Shown in pieces: positions 11,077-22,445 of a DNA stretch of 64,000 bases. Every line of letters starts with the position of its first letter. Within the stretch, counting starts at the first letter, position 1. The stretch is from Echria macrotheca (taxonomy: Eukaryota > Ascomycota > Sordariomycetes > Sordariales > Schizotheciaceae). The notes under the pieces were generated by a model. The model saw nothing but the letters and a program-made list of their open reading frames with translations, made no database searches and was not told where the DNA came from. The DNA is taken from assembly GCA_030411725.1 (NCBI GenBank), contig MU839841.1, positions 186,001 to 250,000 of the forward strand. The letters are read 5' to 3'. A program made the position numbers and the translations under genes.

Positions 11077-12619
11077 TCACCCGCTCTTCTCGCTCCTCCC
11101 CGCCGCTAGAGCTGCCGAGAACGCATCAACGAACAAGACGCAGTCGTTAAACGTATTGTACAGCGGTGCGGGGGCTACACGGATGACATCGGGCTTGCGC
11201 TCGTCGACAATGACAGCCCGCGCCTCCAGCTCACGCATGACGATGTCTAACAGACCTTCAGCAAGTAGGATGCTCAGCTGAGCTCCCCGCTGCTCCGAAT
11301 CTGGTGGTGTAATGATGCGGAAGAGCGCCTTATCTTGGTCACTCATCTCCTTGAGCAGCTTTTCGAGGAAGTTGGTCAGCTTGAGCGACTTCTTCCGCAG
11401 CGCCTGCATACCCCCCGCTTCCTGGAACAACTCTAGTGAGGCGCTTAGACTGGTGATATCAAGGATACTAGGGTTGCTGAGCTGAAACCCAGCAGCCCCG
11501 CTGACAGGGTGAAACTTGTTGGCCATCCGGAAGCGTGTTGCCTTGTCGTTACCCCACCAGCCGGCGAGGCGGTTACGGTAGCCTTCCTCGGGTTTTTCGT
11601 CGGTAATCTCGCGTGTCACGACGCTGTTTCGTTCGTGTACAAACATGCCGCCTATGCATCCTGGTCCGCCGTTGAGGTACTTGTAGGAACACCAGGCAGC
11701 GGCGTCCACATCCCAGGCGTGGAGAGACAACGGTACGTTACCCACAGCATGGGCGAGATCCCAAATAATGGCAATATCATGCTTGTGTGCAAAAGCGGTG
11801 ATGACTGGGATGTCGAAGAGCTGGCCCGTGTAGTACTGGATCCCAGGAAGCAGTATCAGGGCGGCTTCCTTGGCGTGAGTGGATATAACAGACAAGATGT
11901 CGTATGTACTGATGATAGGATCCTGTGAGTATGGTGACTCTATCAGCACCATCGAGGTGTCTGGCGAGAGTCCATGGTGGCGAATCTGGGTCTCGACGGC
12001 GAACTGTAGAGTTGTCAGTGGATGGATGCGAAACAGCGGATAGGGTGGCATCACATGGTCACTCGGAAACGCCTTGCTCTCAAGGATAACCTTGTGCTTG
12101 CCTTTCGGATCAGGGTGGTAGAAGGCAGACATCAACAGGTGGATATTGGCCGTGAGGGTCTGCATGACGGCGACCTCGGCGGCCGACGCGCCCACGACAG
12201 GAGCCATGAGGTCGGCAGCGCGCGCATCGGCATCCAACCATGTCGGAAGCGGGGAGTCCTCAAGGGGCTTGAAGTGCCCCTGCACACCCTGGGTGGCCCA
12301 GGTCGACAGATACTGGTTGATGCGCGTCGGGGTGCGCTTGGGCTGCAGACCGAGCGAGTTGCCGCAGAGGTAGACGCATTTCGAGCTCGCATCCACGGCG
12401 GAAGAGACGGACGAGGCGGAAGGGGCGGCTACAGTAGACAACGCCGGGATTAGCCTGCATTCCCTTACCTGATCATGAAACAGGGCGTCATCTCGAACCT
12501 GAGTCGACCAGCCGGGTGCTTGCTATCTCGGCCGCGGTCGGGATGTTGAACTCCTCGCGCATAGACGCGAGCGGATCCTCGCTGTCCAGGACCTTCGCCG
12601 CCTCGGCTGCCGACGCCAT
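11077..12619 (-). CDS. BNA5: Kynureninase
   Basis: PLP enzyme that cleaves kynurenine/3-hydroxykynurenine to anthranilate/3-hydroxyanthranilate plus alanine, in tryptophan degradation and de novo NAD synthesis (cytosol). Exons inferred on the minus strand: 12619-12499, 12428-12055 and 12003-11077, giving about 473 residues. Conserved blocks are CVYLCGNSLGLQPKRT near residue 60, KAFPSDH, LLLPGIQYYTGQLFDI, WDLAHAVGNVPL and WCSYKYLNGGPG, which contains the PLP-binding lysine. The 51-nt intron 2 is a multiple of three and has no stop, but the 17 residues it would add split the PSDH/FAVETQIR block conserved in the family, so I remove it. The first exon uses a weak donor (GTTCGA). It is needed to keep the frame, because the better GTAAGG donor downstream lies past an in-frame TGA. 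Confidence 0.9.
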
Positions 12620-15600
12620 CTTTGTAGGATTTTCCGGCTTCGTCGGGACAGAACAAACACCTAGGATACTGTTGGCGATTCCGGTCTCGCGGGCGATTTC
12701 AACAGAGACCGCTGATATATGGTCACCTCAGGCAGGCTTGGCAGGCGGGCAGAACACACGAGAAAATAGCCGCGAGCGGTTTACTGTGCCATCGATGGAC
12801 CGAAACCCATCTTCTGTGCCGCGAGCAAACGCGGGTGGAGTGACGGGAGTACAGCGGGTGGCTGCTGGAAGGGCGGGAGTTCCCACGTGGGGAGATCAGT
12901 CTTCGTAACCTCGTTCACCACATCGCCTGCGGGGTATCTCAACCCCTCTATCGCCTTATCGACGTTGACCTGCCATTGAACCATCCAACCCCCCGGGATC
13001 TTGTCAATGGGATGTTCGTTATGTTCTGTTACACATGAGCTACACAGGAAGCTATTCCGATCACCGATAATGTCTCGTTTGGGTTCTGGTTTGTCGCTTC
13101 TGCGGAAGTCTGGCTGCGGGGTCGATTGTGAAAAGGAGGGGCATCGGTGAGGAATTTTTGGTGACGTCAACCCACGAATTTTTTTTACCTGACACTTCCA
13201 CCTCCGTCCCCGGAAGCTCAGGTTGACTTTTGGCTCCCAAGAAAAGAGATATGTTGGCAGGTACCACTTGCAAGGCAAGACACGGGGATACACTAGATCC
13301 AGCAAACTTTCTGCCTTCGAATGCCCGAGACAACGCACACAGCAGCTCTAGACAACCATCCGACAGCTGAGATGGATCGAGCAAATCGGCGATGGAAAAG
13401 CTGCAGAGACACGGATGCATCACGTCGACAAAGTCGGCTTCCGCGGCCAGTCCTCGATTGACAAGCCTCTGGCTTTGTGTGCAGCTTCCTCATAGGGGCA
13501 TGACATGACGTCTTGGCATGCGTTTGTCGAGAAAATTCTTCAAGCTCTGAAGGACGAGAGGCGGATGTGGAACCCCGCCGTCGCTCTTCCATCTCGGGAG
13601 GCCGAAAACAACCCTTTCGACTGAAGATGTTGCAACGCTAGAAATTGTTGAGGATTCAGGGATAACAGGAACAGTCCCGGAAGCCAGATGATACGATACT
13701 AAAAAAAAAAAAACAAAGCCTGAGAAGTGCTGTCCGGCGTACGTTTCCCGCCCTTTGTCGGCAGCGGGGAGAGATGCAAGGGCCCCGGCATGTGTTGATG
13801 TTCCCCAGATTCCGGCAGGGGCGCACCAAGGGATCGATCCGCGAGGCGCCGCCTGGAGGCCGATCTTGGGAGGCCTGGAAGGGCTTGGCAAGCCTGAGCA
13901 GCCGCAACGGTGCCACGAGCGGTCCCCCAACCGACTGCCAACCGCAATCTCCAGGCGGGCCCCGTGATCAAGCTGGGGAATTCCAGGGGGCCGTTCCACC
14001 GCCGACTGCGAGCCAGGTTCTCGGCACGAGGACAGCAGAGCTTTCACCAGCCGGGGCCCAGACATTCCGCCGGGTGTTGCGGAAGGCTGGGCGCTGGATG
14101 GAGACTCCGGAAGCCTGTTTCGTGCTACCCGGACACCGGCATACTGTGGTAGCAGCGGTCAAGACGCCCTGGAGGCGAGTTCCAGGGGCTCATCATCCGC
14201 TAACTTTTACTTCATCACTCCCGAACGTCACAAAGGATTCACGTCCTGACGACGTTCTTGCCATTCAACGGCCAGGATAACCCGTCGCGTGCAACATCAG
14301 AAATCTCACGAACCCGATGCCAGCTGCAGACGGTGCATCTGGCGGTTTCTATTACCCCCGAATTACTTGATGGTCGACGCAAGGGCTCGTTGTATTTGGA
14401 AACTAGGGGGTAATGGAAATGGCGGGGAGGCCACTCAGCCGCCTGGAAGCCACAGCGGGGACGGCTGTTACGTACTGGGGCAATCACGGGACCATGTGGT
14501 CGAGATGACGGGATACCGGACGCGGTCCGAACCTGGCGCTTTCACCATCGCCGGCGCAGAAGCTGAGAGGCTAGCACCGATGAGGCCAGATGTCTATTCA
14601 ATGATGCTAGCGGAATTACTCCCGACAACTCAGCGAGTAACGAGGCGGTAAGGCATCACGCCGTCGCACCGCAGGTTGAGCAATTCTTGTCCAAGTATCC
14701 GGATCCGTGTAACCCTGACCGCGGTGAGCGCGAGAGATAGAAAATGCTGACAGTGTTACTGTTAGTTTTAGAAACTGTGGTGACTTCTACTGGCGGGCGC
14801 CCTCAGAATGCACACTGCTAGTGGACACACGGCCTTGCCCGTTTTATCCGGGCACGAAAGCGGGCTATGATCTCGGCCGTGTGTATTCTTCGGGCGAAAG
14901 TGCTTATTAGAATAGTTGGATGGCATTGATGGCAAGACCGACGAGCTCGCGATGCGCCACCGAAGACGAGATCCGGTTACGAACAATCCTTGAGCCAGTC
15001 GGTATCCATCCGCACTGCCGCACTGTGTTGGAATATTCTCCATGTCCAAGTATTGTACATGCGGGCCCCGCAAGTGGAAGACCACTTCCCTTGTATCTTT
15101 TGGTGACCGTCATACCACCACCAAGATGGAATCTGAAAGACCAATTGCTGCGGCGAGGAAGCGAAAGAAATCCCAGAACCTGCAATAACCGCTCTCAGGG
15201 GCGGCGAATGGGAGCAGGGCACGCCTCGCAGCGGGTTCAGGTACCGGCTCGTGACCCAATCAGCAGAGGCTCTTAGCTTACCCCAAGCGGTTTAGGCCGG
15301 AGTTTCGGTTTGTCACAGCGCTGTAGAATGTCCATCACGACACCTTCTTTCCTGGGCAACTGCTTCTCCCATCGCATGGATTTGTTTGTCTCCGTACTGG
15401 GATTCCGGCGGAGCCAAGAGGCACGGGGACCTGTTGAGCTTTGCAGGGCATCGTAGTCTGACTTGTCGGGATTTTCTTTTCGTATTCAATGGCGAAGCCG
15501 TCTCCATCGCGGTACCTCGGTACCTTTGTATATAAAGGCGGCCGTGTTCGCCTCTCAGGAGATGGTGAATGTATGCATCCGTCTGTTTGAACCGCATCAA

Positions 15601-16892
15601 TTACGAGTCACACCAGCCATTGACTGACCGACACCGCCTTGAGTCCATCGGCTTGCTATTTTCAGCAACGGGAGCCCTTATCAGCTCGCCAGCTAGACGA
15701 ACAGCGGGTCTTATCTCTCTGTACGACGACGAAACTCGAGGTAAGCCCACTTGGTGCTGTGCTCAGCCGGCCTTCAGTGACGTCGGGTCCGGCAACCTCG
15801 CCTTGTTCCATACCTCCCTTCTTCCTGGCACCTCCAAATTCCCCTGTCCTCCCATCCATCCAGCCCCCGATGATCCTGCATCGCCGCGCTCTAGCCGCCA
15901 CGAGCAAGTTACTAGACACAGGAAGCAGATTGGCTTCAACATGGCGCCCACAAGCTTTTGGCACATTTGCGGCTGCTACAAGCCTGCATTTGCATTTGCC
16001 GCGTCCAACCGGCTTCGGTGACTGACTGGTATCAGGAATTCTCGCGTAAGCTCTGAACAGCAGCGCAACCCTAGAGCCGCTGTTTCAGACGGGCTCGTCG
16101 CTGTCCTTTGTCCTGTCTTCGTCCAAGACAGTTCTTATCGCGTCGCATTCTTGTGCTTTTGGGCTCCATCTGGTGCTCCGTCAGCCCCGCAGAGCAGCTT
16201 ACGCCCCAGATCAACAGGCCGCAAACAACAGGCGCGCTGGTTCGGCCCACTGATACGAAACTCGCCCGCTGAGCTGGTGCCTACCGCTGAACGTCTGACC
16301 AACATCGCCAGGCGCTCAATCGAGGACTGCCAGATATCCAGGTTGGTCAGCAGCCTCATTACAGCCAAGGTACGTGGATGTCCAGTCATTTTTTTGTTTG
16401 GGCCGTTGTGGTTTGTTGGTCGTGGAGAATAGGGGGTATCCCTTATCAGACGAGCACGAGCGTGTTGAGACGGTGCAGAGCGGTGAGCAACAACTCGCAT
16501 GCCGGAGGCTACCCTCCCGGAAACGAGCAGCAAACTGCTTTGCCGCCGTCCAATTGGCACTTTCGGCTCGAGTGAGGCTCATTCCTGGCCGGTACCAGCA
16601 ACTTATGGCCCTTCCTAAATCATCCGATGCCGGAAAGCGGCTTGTTGATACGCGCAAAGGGGGCGGTCTGAACTTGGCTGTCACGGCGCTGATGGCGGGT
16701 TGACCTTGCTCGGCCTTCACGTCAAAACCGCAGATAGCAGGCATATCGTCTTGCAGTCATGGCGGCACTCTACAAAACCGGGTCGAGCGCCCCGGGGAAA
16801 GCTGTCCCCTTTGCAACTACCACCTTGCCCCCCTCCCTGTTCGTTCTCATGAGACCATCTACACACTTGCCCCTCACAAACTCCCTTTCACC
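12620..16892. other. Long intergenic region upstream of GDH2
   Basis: 4.3 kb without a confident gene. Many open frames exist on both strands because the DNA is GC-rich, but none has a recognisable domain. A minus-strand segment at 12781-12972 reads plausibly as protein (listed separately). There is an A-run near 13700, a TATATAAAGG box near 15529-15538, and a pyrimidine-rich leader just before the GDH2 start. Confidence 0.45.
12781..12972 (-). CDS. Possible exon or gene relic, unknown function
   Basis: This stretch reads as a peptide containing VDKAIEGLRYPAGDVV and DLPTWELPPFQQPPAVLPSL, ending at a TAA. It begins right after an acceptor-like CAATGGCAG. Composition is protein-like, yet I recognise no family and cannot find a convincing upstream exon or start. 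It lies about 160 bp upstream of the kynureninase start on the same strand. It may be a real small gene, a decayed gene, or chance. Confidence 0.2.
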   Translation of the reverse strand, partial: QVNVDKAIEGLRYPAGDVVNEVTKTDLPTWELPPFQQPPAVLPSLHPRLLAAQKMGFGPSMAQ

Positions 16893-19800
16893 ATGACGGA
16901 GGTTATCCTCGTCCAGGCCCCGGCCGTTGTGCCTAGCAGCCCTCGGGACTGCAAGCGCAAGATGTCTGGCTTGACCATCAGGACTGACTTGGTTATGGAT
17001 AGCTTCCCTCAGTACGTGGACCCGTTTGAGTCCTCAGGCGACACAATGACGGACACACTCCCCGCCCCGAGCTTGGCCAACAAGCTAGTCGACAAGCTCC
17101 GTGCCGACGAGCCTGTGCGCCATCCCTCGCCCCAGCCCACCCACGTCAGCTACCCGCTGATGGCCAGACTCAACGGCAACGGCCACAGGGTATTGCGGTC
17201 AGCAACCGTGGGATATGTCTCTCCGGAGTTCACTGGCAAGACAGAGCAGATGAAGCAAGGTCAGTGAAGTCGATCTCGTCAGCAACCACGTACTAACGCT
17301 GCCCCAGTCAGGGAGTACATCACCAAGTGCGGGTGGATCCCAGAGGAGCTCGTCGACGCACAGATCGTCTGGTTCTACAACGAGCTCGGCATCGACGATG
17401 TTTACTTCCAGCTCGAGACGACAGAGGCTATTGCCAACCACATCACATCCCTCTATGCCGCCAAGGTTGCGGCCTTCTCCCGCGAGGATAAGCGGGAGGA
17501 GATCAGGTTAGACATGGAGGCCTCGGACCACGCCATCTACATCGACACAAGCGAGCCTGGCAAGACGGGCGTCGGCGGTCCGCGGTACGAGCAGCGCCTT
17601 GAGGCCAAGTACCTCGACGGCAACGACACAAGCAAGCGCTTCCGCGTCGAGACGTTCCGGTCCCCCGGCGTCCTCGGACAGAAGCCCAACTCCAAGGCAG
17701 CTCTGCGGTGCTACTTCGTCTACCAGTGCCAATTCGTGGAGCCCAATGCCGATCCCAAAGAGACGCGGATGGAGGTGATCAGCGACCGGATGTTCTTGGC
17801 CAAGGCGACCAAGAACACCAAGCAGATCTACCGGGAGATCATTGAGATCGCGGTCAGTAGGAATGGCCCGGTCATTGAGGTCTTCGACATCGAGGGCTCG
17901 CGGGAAAAGAGGCTTGTCGTTGCGTTCCGGTCTAGGACGGCCAGAGGCATCTTTAGCGCTCTTAGCGACCTCTATCACTACTACGGCGTCACCAGCTCGA
18001 GGAAATACGTCGAGCAGTTCTCCAACGGCATCACCGTCATGTCCATCTACCTCCGCCCCGCCGCCAATCTCGACTCCAAGTATCCCCCCATCGAGCAGTC
18101 GATCCACCAGATCACCAAGGAGATCTCGCTTCTCTACTGCATCCCGCAAACCAAGTTCCATAACCTCTTTGCTTCCGGCGAGCTCAGCCTCCAGGAGACC
18201 ACCTACGCGCACTGCGTGTGGGTCTTTGTCCAGCACTTCCTGAACCGACTCGGTTCGGAGTACGCCTCCCTCGTTGCGGCGCTTGACCCCAAGAACAACA
18301 CACACGCCGAGATCTTGTCCAAGATGAAGAAACGGCTGAGGACGGAGACGTTCACTCCCGACTACATTTTGGAGATCATCAGCTCCTATCCTGGCCTGGT
18401 TCGTGCGCTTTACGCATCCTTCGCCAGCGTCCATCTCAAGGTCGGCGCCGAGTTCGACCGCCATTTCATCGCTCCCACTCCCGCCAATGAGGTCCTTTCG
18501 GATGCCCGGCTGAAAGAGAAGATCACCAAGGACGTCTCCAACGAGCACGAGGAGATGGTCATGACTGCCTTCCGTGTGTTCAACAACGCCGTTCTCAAGA
18601 CAAACTACTTCACGCCTACCAAGGTTGCCCTGAGCTTCCGTCTGGACCCCGGCTTCCTGCCCGAGATCGAGTATCCCAAGCGCCTCTATGGCATGTTCCT
18701 CGTCATTTCGTCCGAGTCCCGGGGCTTCCATCTCCGCTTCAAGGATATTGCCCGTGGCGGCATCCGCATCGTCAAGTCCCGCAGCAAGGAGGCGTACTCG
18801 ATCAACGCACGCAACCTGTTTGATGAGAACTACGGTCTTGCCAGCACCCAGCAGCGGAAGAACAAGGATATTCCTGAGGGTGGCTCCAAGGGTGTCATTC
18901 TCCTTGACCCCAAGCAGCAAGACAAGGCGCGCGAGGCCTTTGAGAAGTACATCGACAGTATCCTTGACCTCCTTCTCAAGGCGGAGACACCTGGCATCAA
19001 GAACCCCATCGTTGATCTCTACGGCAAGGAGGAGATCTTGTTCATGGGTCCTGATGAGAACACAGCCGATCTTGTCGACTGGGCGACGGAGCATGCACGC
19101 TCGCGCGGTGCGCCGTTCTGGAAGTCGTTCTTCACCGGAAAGTCGCCCAAGCTCGGCGGCATCCCGCATGATCACTACGGCATGACTACCCTCTCGGTTC
19201 GGGAGTATGTCAAGGGCATCTACCGCAAGCTCGACCTGGATCCTTCCAAGGTCCGGAAGATGCAGACCGGTGGCCCCGACGGCGACCTGGGAAGCAACGA
19301 GATCCTCCTCAGCAATGAGAAGTACACGGCCATTGTTGACGGCTCTGGTGTCCTTGTCGACCCTAACGGCATCGACAAAGAGGAACTGCAGAGGCTCGCC
19401 AAGAAGCGTGTCATGATTTCGCATTTCGATATGTCCAAGCTCTCCAAGGACGGATACCGGGTCCTCTGCGACGAGACCAACATCAAGCTGCCGACCGGAG
19501 AGGTGGTGAACAACGGGACTCAGTTCCGTAACACATACCACCTTCGCGACACCGGGCTTACCGACATGTTCGTGCCCTGCGGCGGTCGCCCCGAGTCGAT
19601 TGATCTCATGTCGGTGAACAAGCTGATCAAGAATGGCAAAGCCGCGATCCCCTACATCGTGGAGGGAGCCAACCTGTTCATCACTCAGGATGCCAAGCTC
19701 CGTCTCGAGGAGGCCGGCTGCATTGTCTACAAGGATGCCAGCGCTAACAAGGGCGGCGTGACGAGTTCGTCGCTTGAGGTTCTAGCGTCGCTCAGCTTCG

Positions 19801-20228
19801 ACGATGAGAGCTTCGCGAAGCACATGTGCGTTGATGCAGCTGGTAATGCTCCCGAATTCTACAAGGCCTACGTCAAGGAGGTCCAAAACAAGATCTGCGA
19901 GAATGCCCGTCTCGAGTTCGAGGCCATCTGGCGCGAGCACGAGCAGACCGGTGTCCCCCGGTCTGTGCTGTCAGACAAGCTGTCGTTGGCCATTACTTCT
20001 CTGGATGAGGATCTACAGCACTCGGAGCTGTGGGAGAATGAGCGGATCCGTAGGTCGGTTCTCGCTGATGCACTCCCGAACCTCTTGATTGAGAAGATTG
20101 GGCTCGATACTATCATCCAACGGGTACCCGACTCGTACCTCCGTGCTATCTTTGGAAGCTACCTGGCGAGTCGTTTCGTCTACGAATTCGGCAGCTCTCC
20201 TAGCCAATTTGCGTTTTATGACTTGTAG
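16893..20228 (+). CDS. GDH2: NAD-specific glutamate dehydrogenase
   Basis: Large catabolic NAD-dependent glutamate dehydrogenase that deaminates glutamate to 2-oxoglutarate and ammonium. Exon 1 is 16893-17259 and exon 2 is 17308-20228, separated by a 48-nt intron with a TACTAAC branch site. The protein is about 1,095 residues, similar to yeast Gdh2 (1,092). Recognisable blocks are FKDIARGGIRIVKSRS, EGGSKGVILLD, GPDENTADLVDWA and TGGPDGDLGSNEILL (the NAD-binding Rossmann region), then IVEGANLFIT and YKDASANKGGVTSSS. The first roughly 120 residues are poorly conserved and proline/serine-rich. No mitochondrial presequence is evident. The gene stands alone, with more than 4 kb of upstream non-coding DNA. 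Confidence 0.96.
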
Positions 20229-21338
20229 GTTTATTTCTCGTGAATTTTGAGTTCAGTGCTAATTATCTGCAGCATGTCGAGAAGGATGGCGAAGCTTCAG
20301 TAATTTCGTTATCGTTTTAATATGGGTTGGCGTGCAAAAGCAAAAGGTGTTAGAAAAACAACAAAACAGATCCTGCGCGGTTCACGAAAGGGATTTGGAT
20401 TGCATCGATATACTGGGAGGCTATCTGGTTGCTTTGATATTTTGGATTCATGACCCTGGCTTCAAGCCGCTTTGGATGATGGGAACAGTATAGAGTTAGA
20501 AGCATGGAGAGACATGGGCGCGCTACGGAGACATTTGGTAGGCGCGACGTTATGACGGGATTTGGTTTCGTCGTTTTCTCGAAGCTGTTATTTCCAAACT
20601 GGTTTCTTGAGTACCTCTTTTTGGAATCGCGATGCTTTGGATATCCAATTTCTGATTCGAGCGCATCTATACAGGTTGCGACTGTGAGGACGTACAACAG
20701 CAGGGCACAGACGGTGGATAGATAGACAGACGGAAAGACGGGAAGGACGGATAGAAAGCAGGATAAGAAGCGGAATGGAACCACGGTAGATGGATTAGAG
20801 AGACGAGGAGAGAGAGCGATAGATAGGGACAAGATTTTTTGGTGATGAAAATGTCGGTGAGTCATGGTGTTTGATATGGGATAGTGATAGGAGAGGTGTG
20901 TTTCGGGAGATTTCGGGGGTTCGGGCTGTTCATTGCGTTGCGAGACGGGAAGACGGGACGGGTTCGGATTTGCGGGTTCAGGACAAGAGCACCGTTGTGG
21001 TCTCAGTCTACGTAGTCAGGAAGGAGGAGAAAAAGAAGCGGTCTGGCGGCGGCTGAGACGCGTCAGCCTCTTTAATCCTTTTTAGCATTATCTTTGTTTC
21101 TGTGGTGATCGGGGGGATACTATGTGTTTATGTGTGTGTACGTGTATCTTCATCAATTGCCTACTCTGAGATGAGAGGTGTGAGCAAGTTTTATTGAGAG
21201 AAGACGGAACGCAATAATTATCTAAGCTGCACCGGGCAACTGGGCACGAGAGCGGCTGGCTTCTCTGTATTAATATTACCATGTATGGAGAGGGACACTT
21301 CTCTATAATGTATTTCCCAATGCGTTTCATTATCTTGG

Positions 21339-21543
21339 TGCCACATCAGACAGACAAGATGGACAGCTAGCTCTCTAGAGAAACGTGAGGTTTACCCCGG
21401 ATTTTAATGGAAAGATGGAGGGAGGGAGGAGGGGAGGGGATTTCGTGCCCCATCAGACAAGACAGCTCTCTCTATCTAGAGAAAACGTGGTTTTTACCCC
21501 GGATTTTCGATGAAAGATCATCTCCGGACAGAGGGGAGGGTGA
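21339..21543. repeat. Imperfect tandem repeat, two units of about 105 bp
   Basis: Unit 1 starts near 21339 and unit 2 near 21446. Both share, in order, TGCC(A/C)CATCAGACA, a CTCTCTAGAGAAA-type stretch, TTTACCCCGGATTTT, a GAAAGAT box and a GGGGAGGG end. The copies have diverged by substitutions and small indels. They are non-coding. Confidence 0.75.
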
Positions 21544-21846
21544 GGGTGTGAGGGCGTAAGGGTGTGAGATACCATCTAGACCTAGTCTGGGGTACATGAG
21601 TTTGGAGTCTCCATAATATTAATAGACAGCCGCGACGCAACTATAAGAGTTACAGAGTGTACGTACACACGGAATACGGAATACTACACCAGACGGCATC
21701 TTATCTTTGACATAGTACTACATACTACTGTACAGAGGAGACACCGATATCGGAGAAAGATGACGTTGGCAATACCGGTATTTCAATGCTCGCTCGATCC
21801 GGTAACCCGTCACTCGCGAGGTACGGATCCAATAAGGGGAGGGAGA

Positions 21847-21909
21847 AGAGGGACCGCCTACCCCCTTAAGGGGTGGAAACCTTCGGCTTCTTACGGTTTA
21901 AGACAAATA
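21847..21909. repeat. Double-hairpin element, copy 2
   Basis: Near-identical to the element at 9591-9643 from GAGGGACCGC through the ACCCCCTTAAGGGGT hairpin and the CCTTCGGCTT hairpin. A 10-14 nt insertion precedes the shared GACAAA-AATA end. The second stem carries a G-to-A change (AAACC instead of AAGCC) that breaks one pair. The copies lie 12 kb apart in the same orientation. Confidence 0.6.
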
Positions 21910-22445
21910 ATAATAAGGCAAGGAGGTAAAGGTATGTTTTGGTGTTTTGTGTGTGTGTGTGCGAGAGCAAGTTTTGTTTTCTTGGTATGGTGTTTGGTGT
22001 TTTCCCCCCCTTTCTAGTGCCAGTTCTTGTATTCCACAGATACCACAGTAGAATAAGAAGGATTTCAACAGCACGTCGAGACCTCCTCTTTGTTTTGTGA
22101 ATCTCGCCTTCGTCCTGGAGTGTGACGACCGTGTAGTAGTAATTTGGATGTGAAAATGGGTGTCAAAACTCCAGGACCGATTATACCGAGAGTCATTACC
22201 ACCTCAAAGTATTCACCTTGTATTTTAATTCTGTTTTATTTCCCATGGTCTTCTAAAAGCGGGTTATGTATCCCATCTAGACCTGTGCTGCCTTTTCTCT
22301 TTTGAAGGTAAATGTAAAACCTTGCTCGTCCTGGCTAACTCCATGCATCCACCGTTCATATCGACAAACCCGAAGCAATGAGAGTAAAAACTCAAAACCA
22401 AAACGCCATACAGTGTTCCCCTTCTTGAACCACAAAAATGCTCCC

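Larger units (their letters stand above)
20229..22445. other. Intergenic region between GDH2 and CSN5
   Basis: 2.2 kb without a convincing gene. It holds a purine-rich stretch (20720-20830), an imperfect tandem repeat at 21339-21543, and the second double-hairpin element at 21847-21909. Confidence 0.5.

Noticed and set aside
12781..13338. A longer 185-codon minus-strand frame covering the possible exon at 12781-12972
   Set aside because: Only the last 64 codons look protein-like; the upstream part reads as unstructured sequence with an acceptor-like site at its boundary.
13490..16744. Numerous 60-190 codon frames on both strands upstream of GDH2
   Set aside because: None has a domain, plausible splice partners or a protein-like codon pattern; they are expected in GC-rich non-coding DNA.
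17508..19541. A 677-codon open frame antisense to GDH2
   Set aside because: It mirrors the GC-rich codon pattern of GDH2, has no independent domain, and GDH2 on the plus strand is certain. Antisense ORFs opposite glutamate dehydrogenase genes are a known composition artefact.
11077..20228. A tryptophan/NAD metabolic gene cluster around kynureninase and GDH2
   Set aside because: No other kynurenine-pathway gene is visible, and 4.3 kb of apparently non-coding DNA separates the two.
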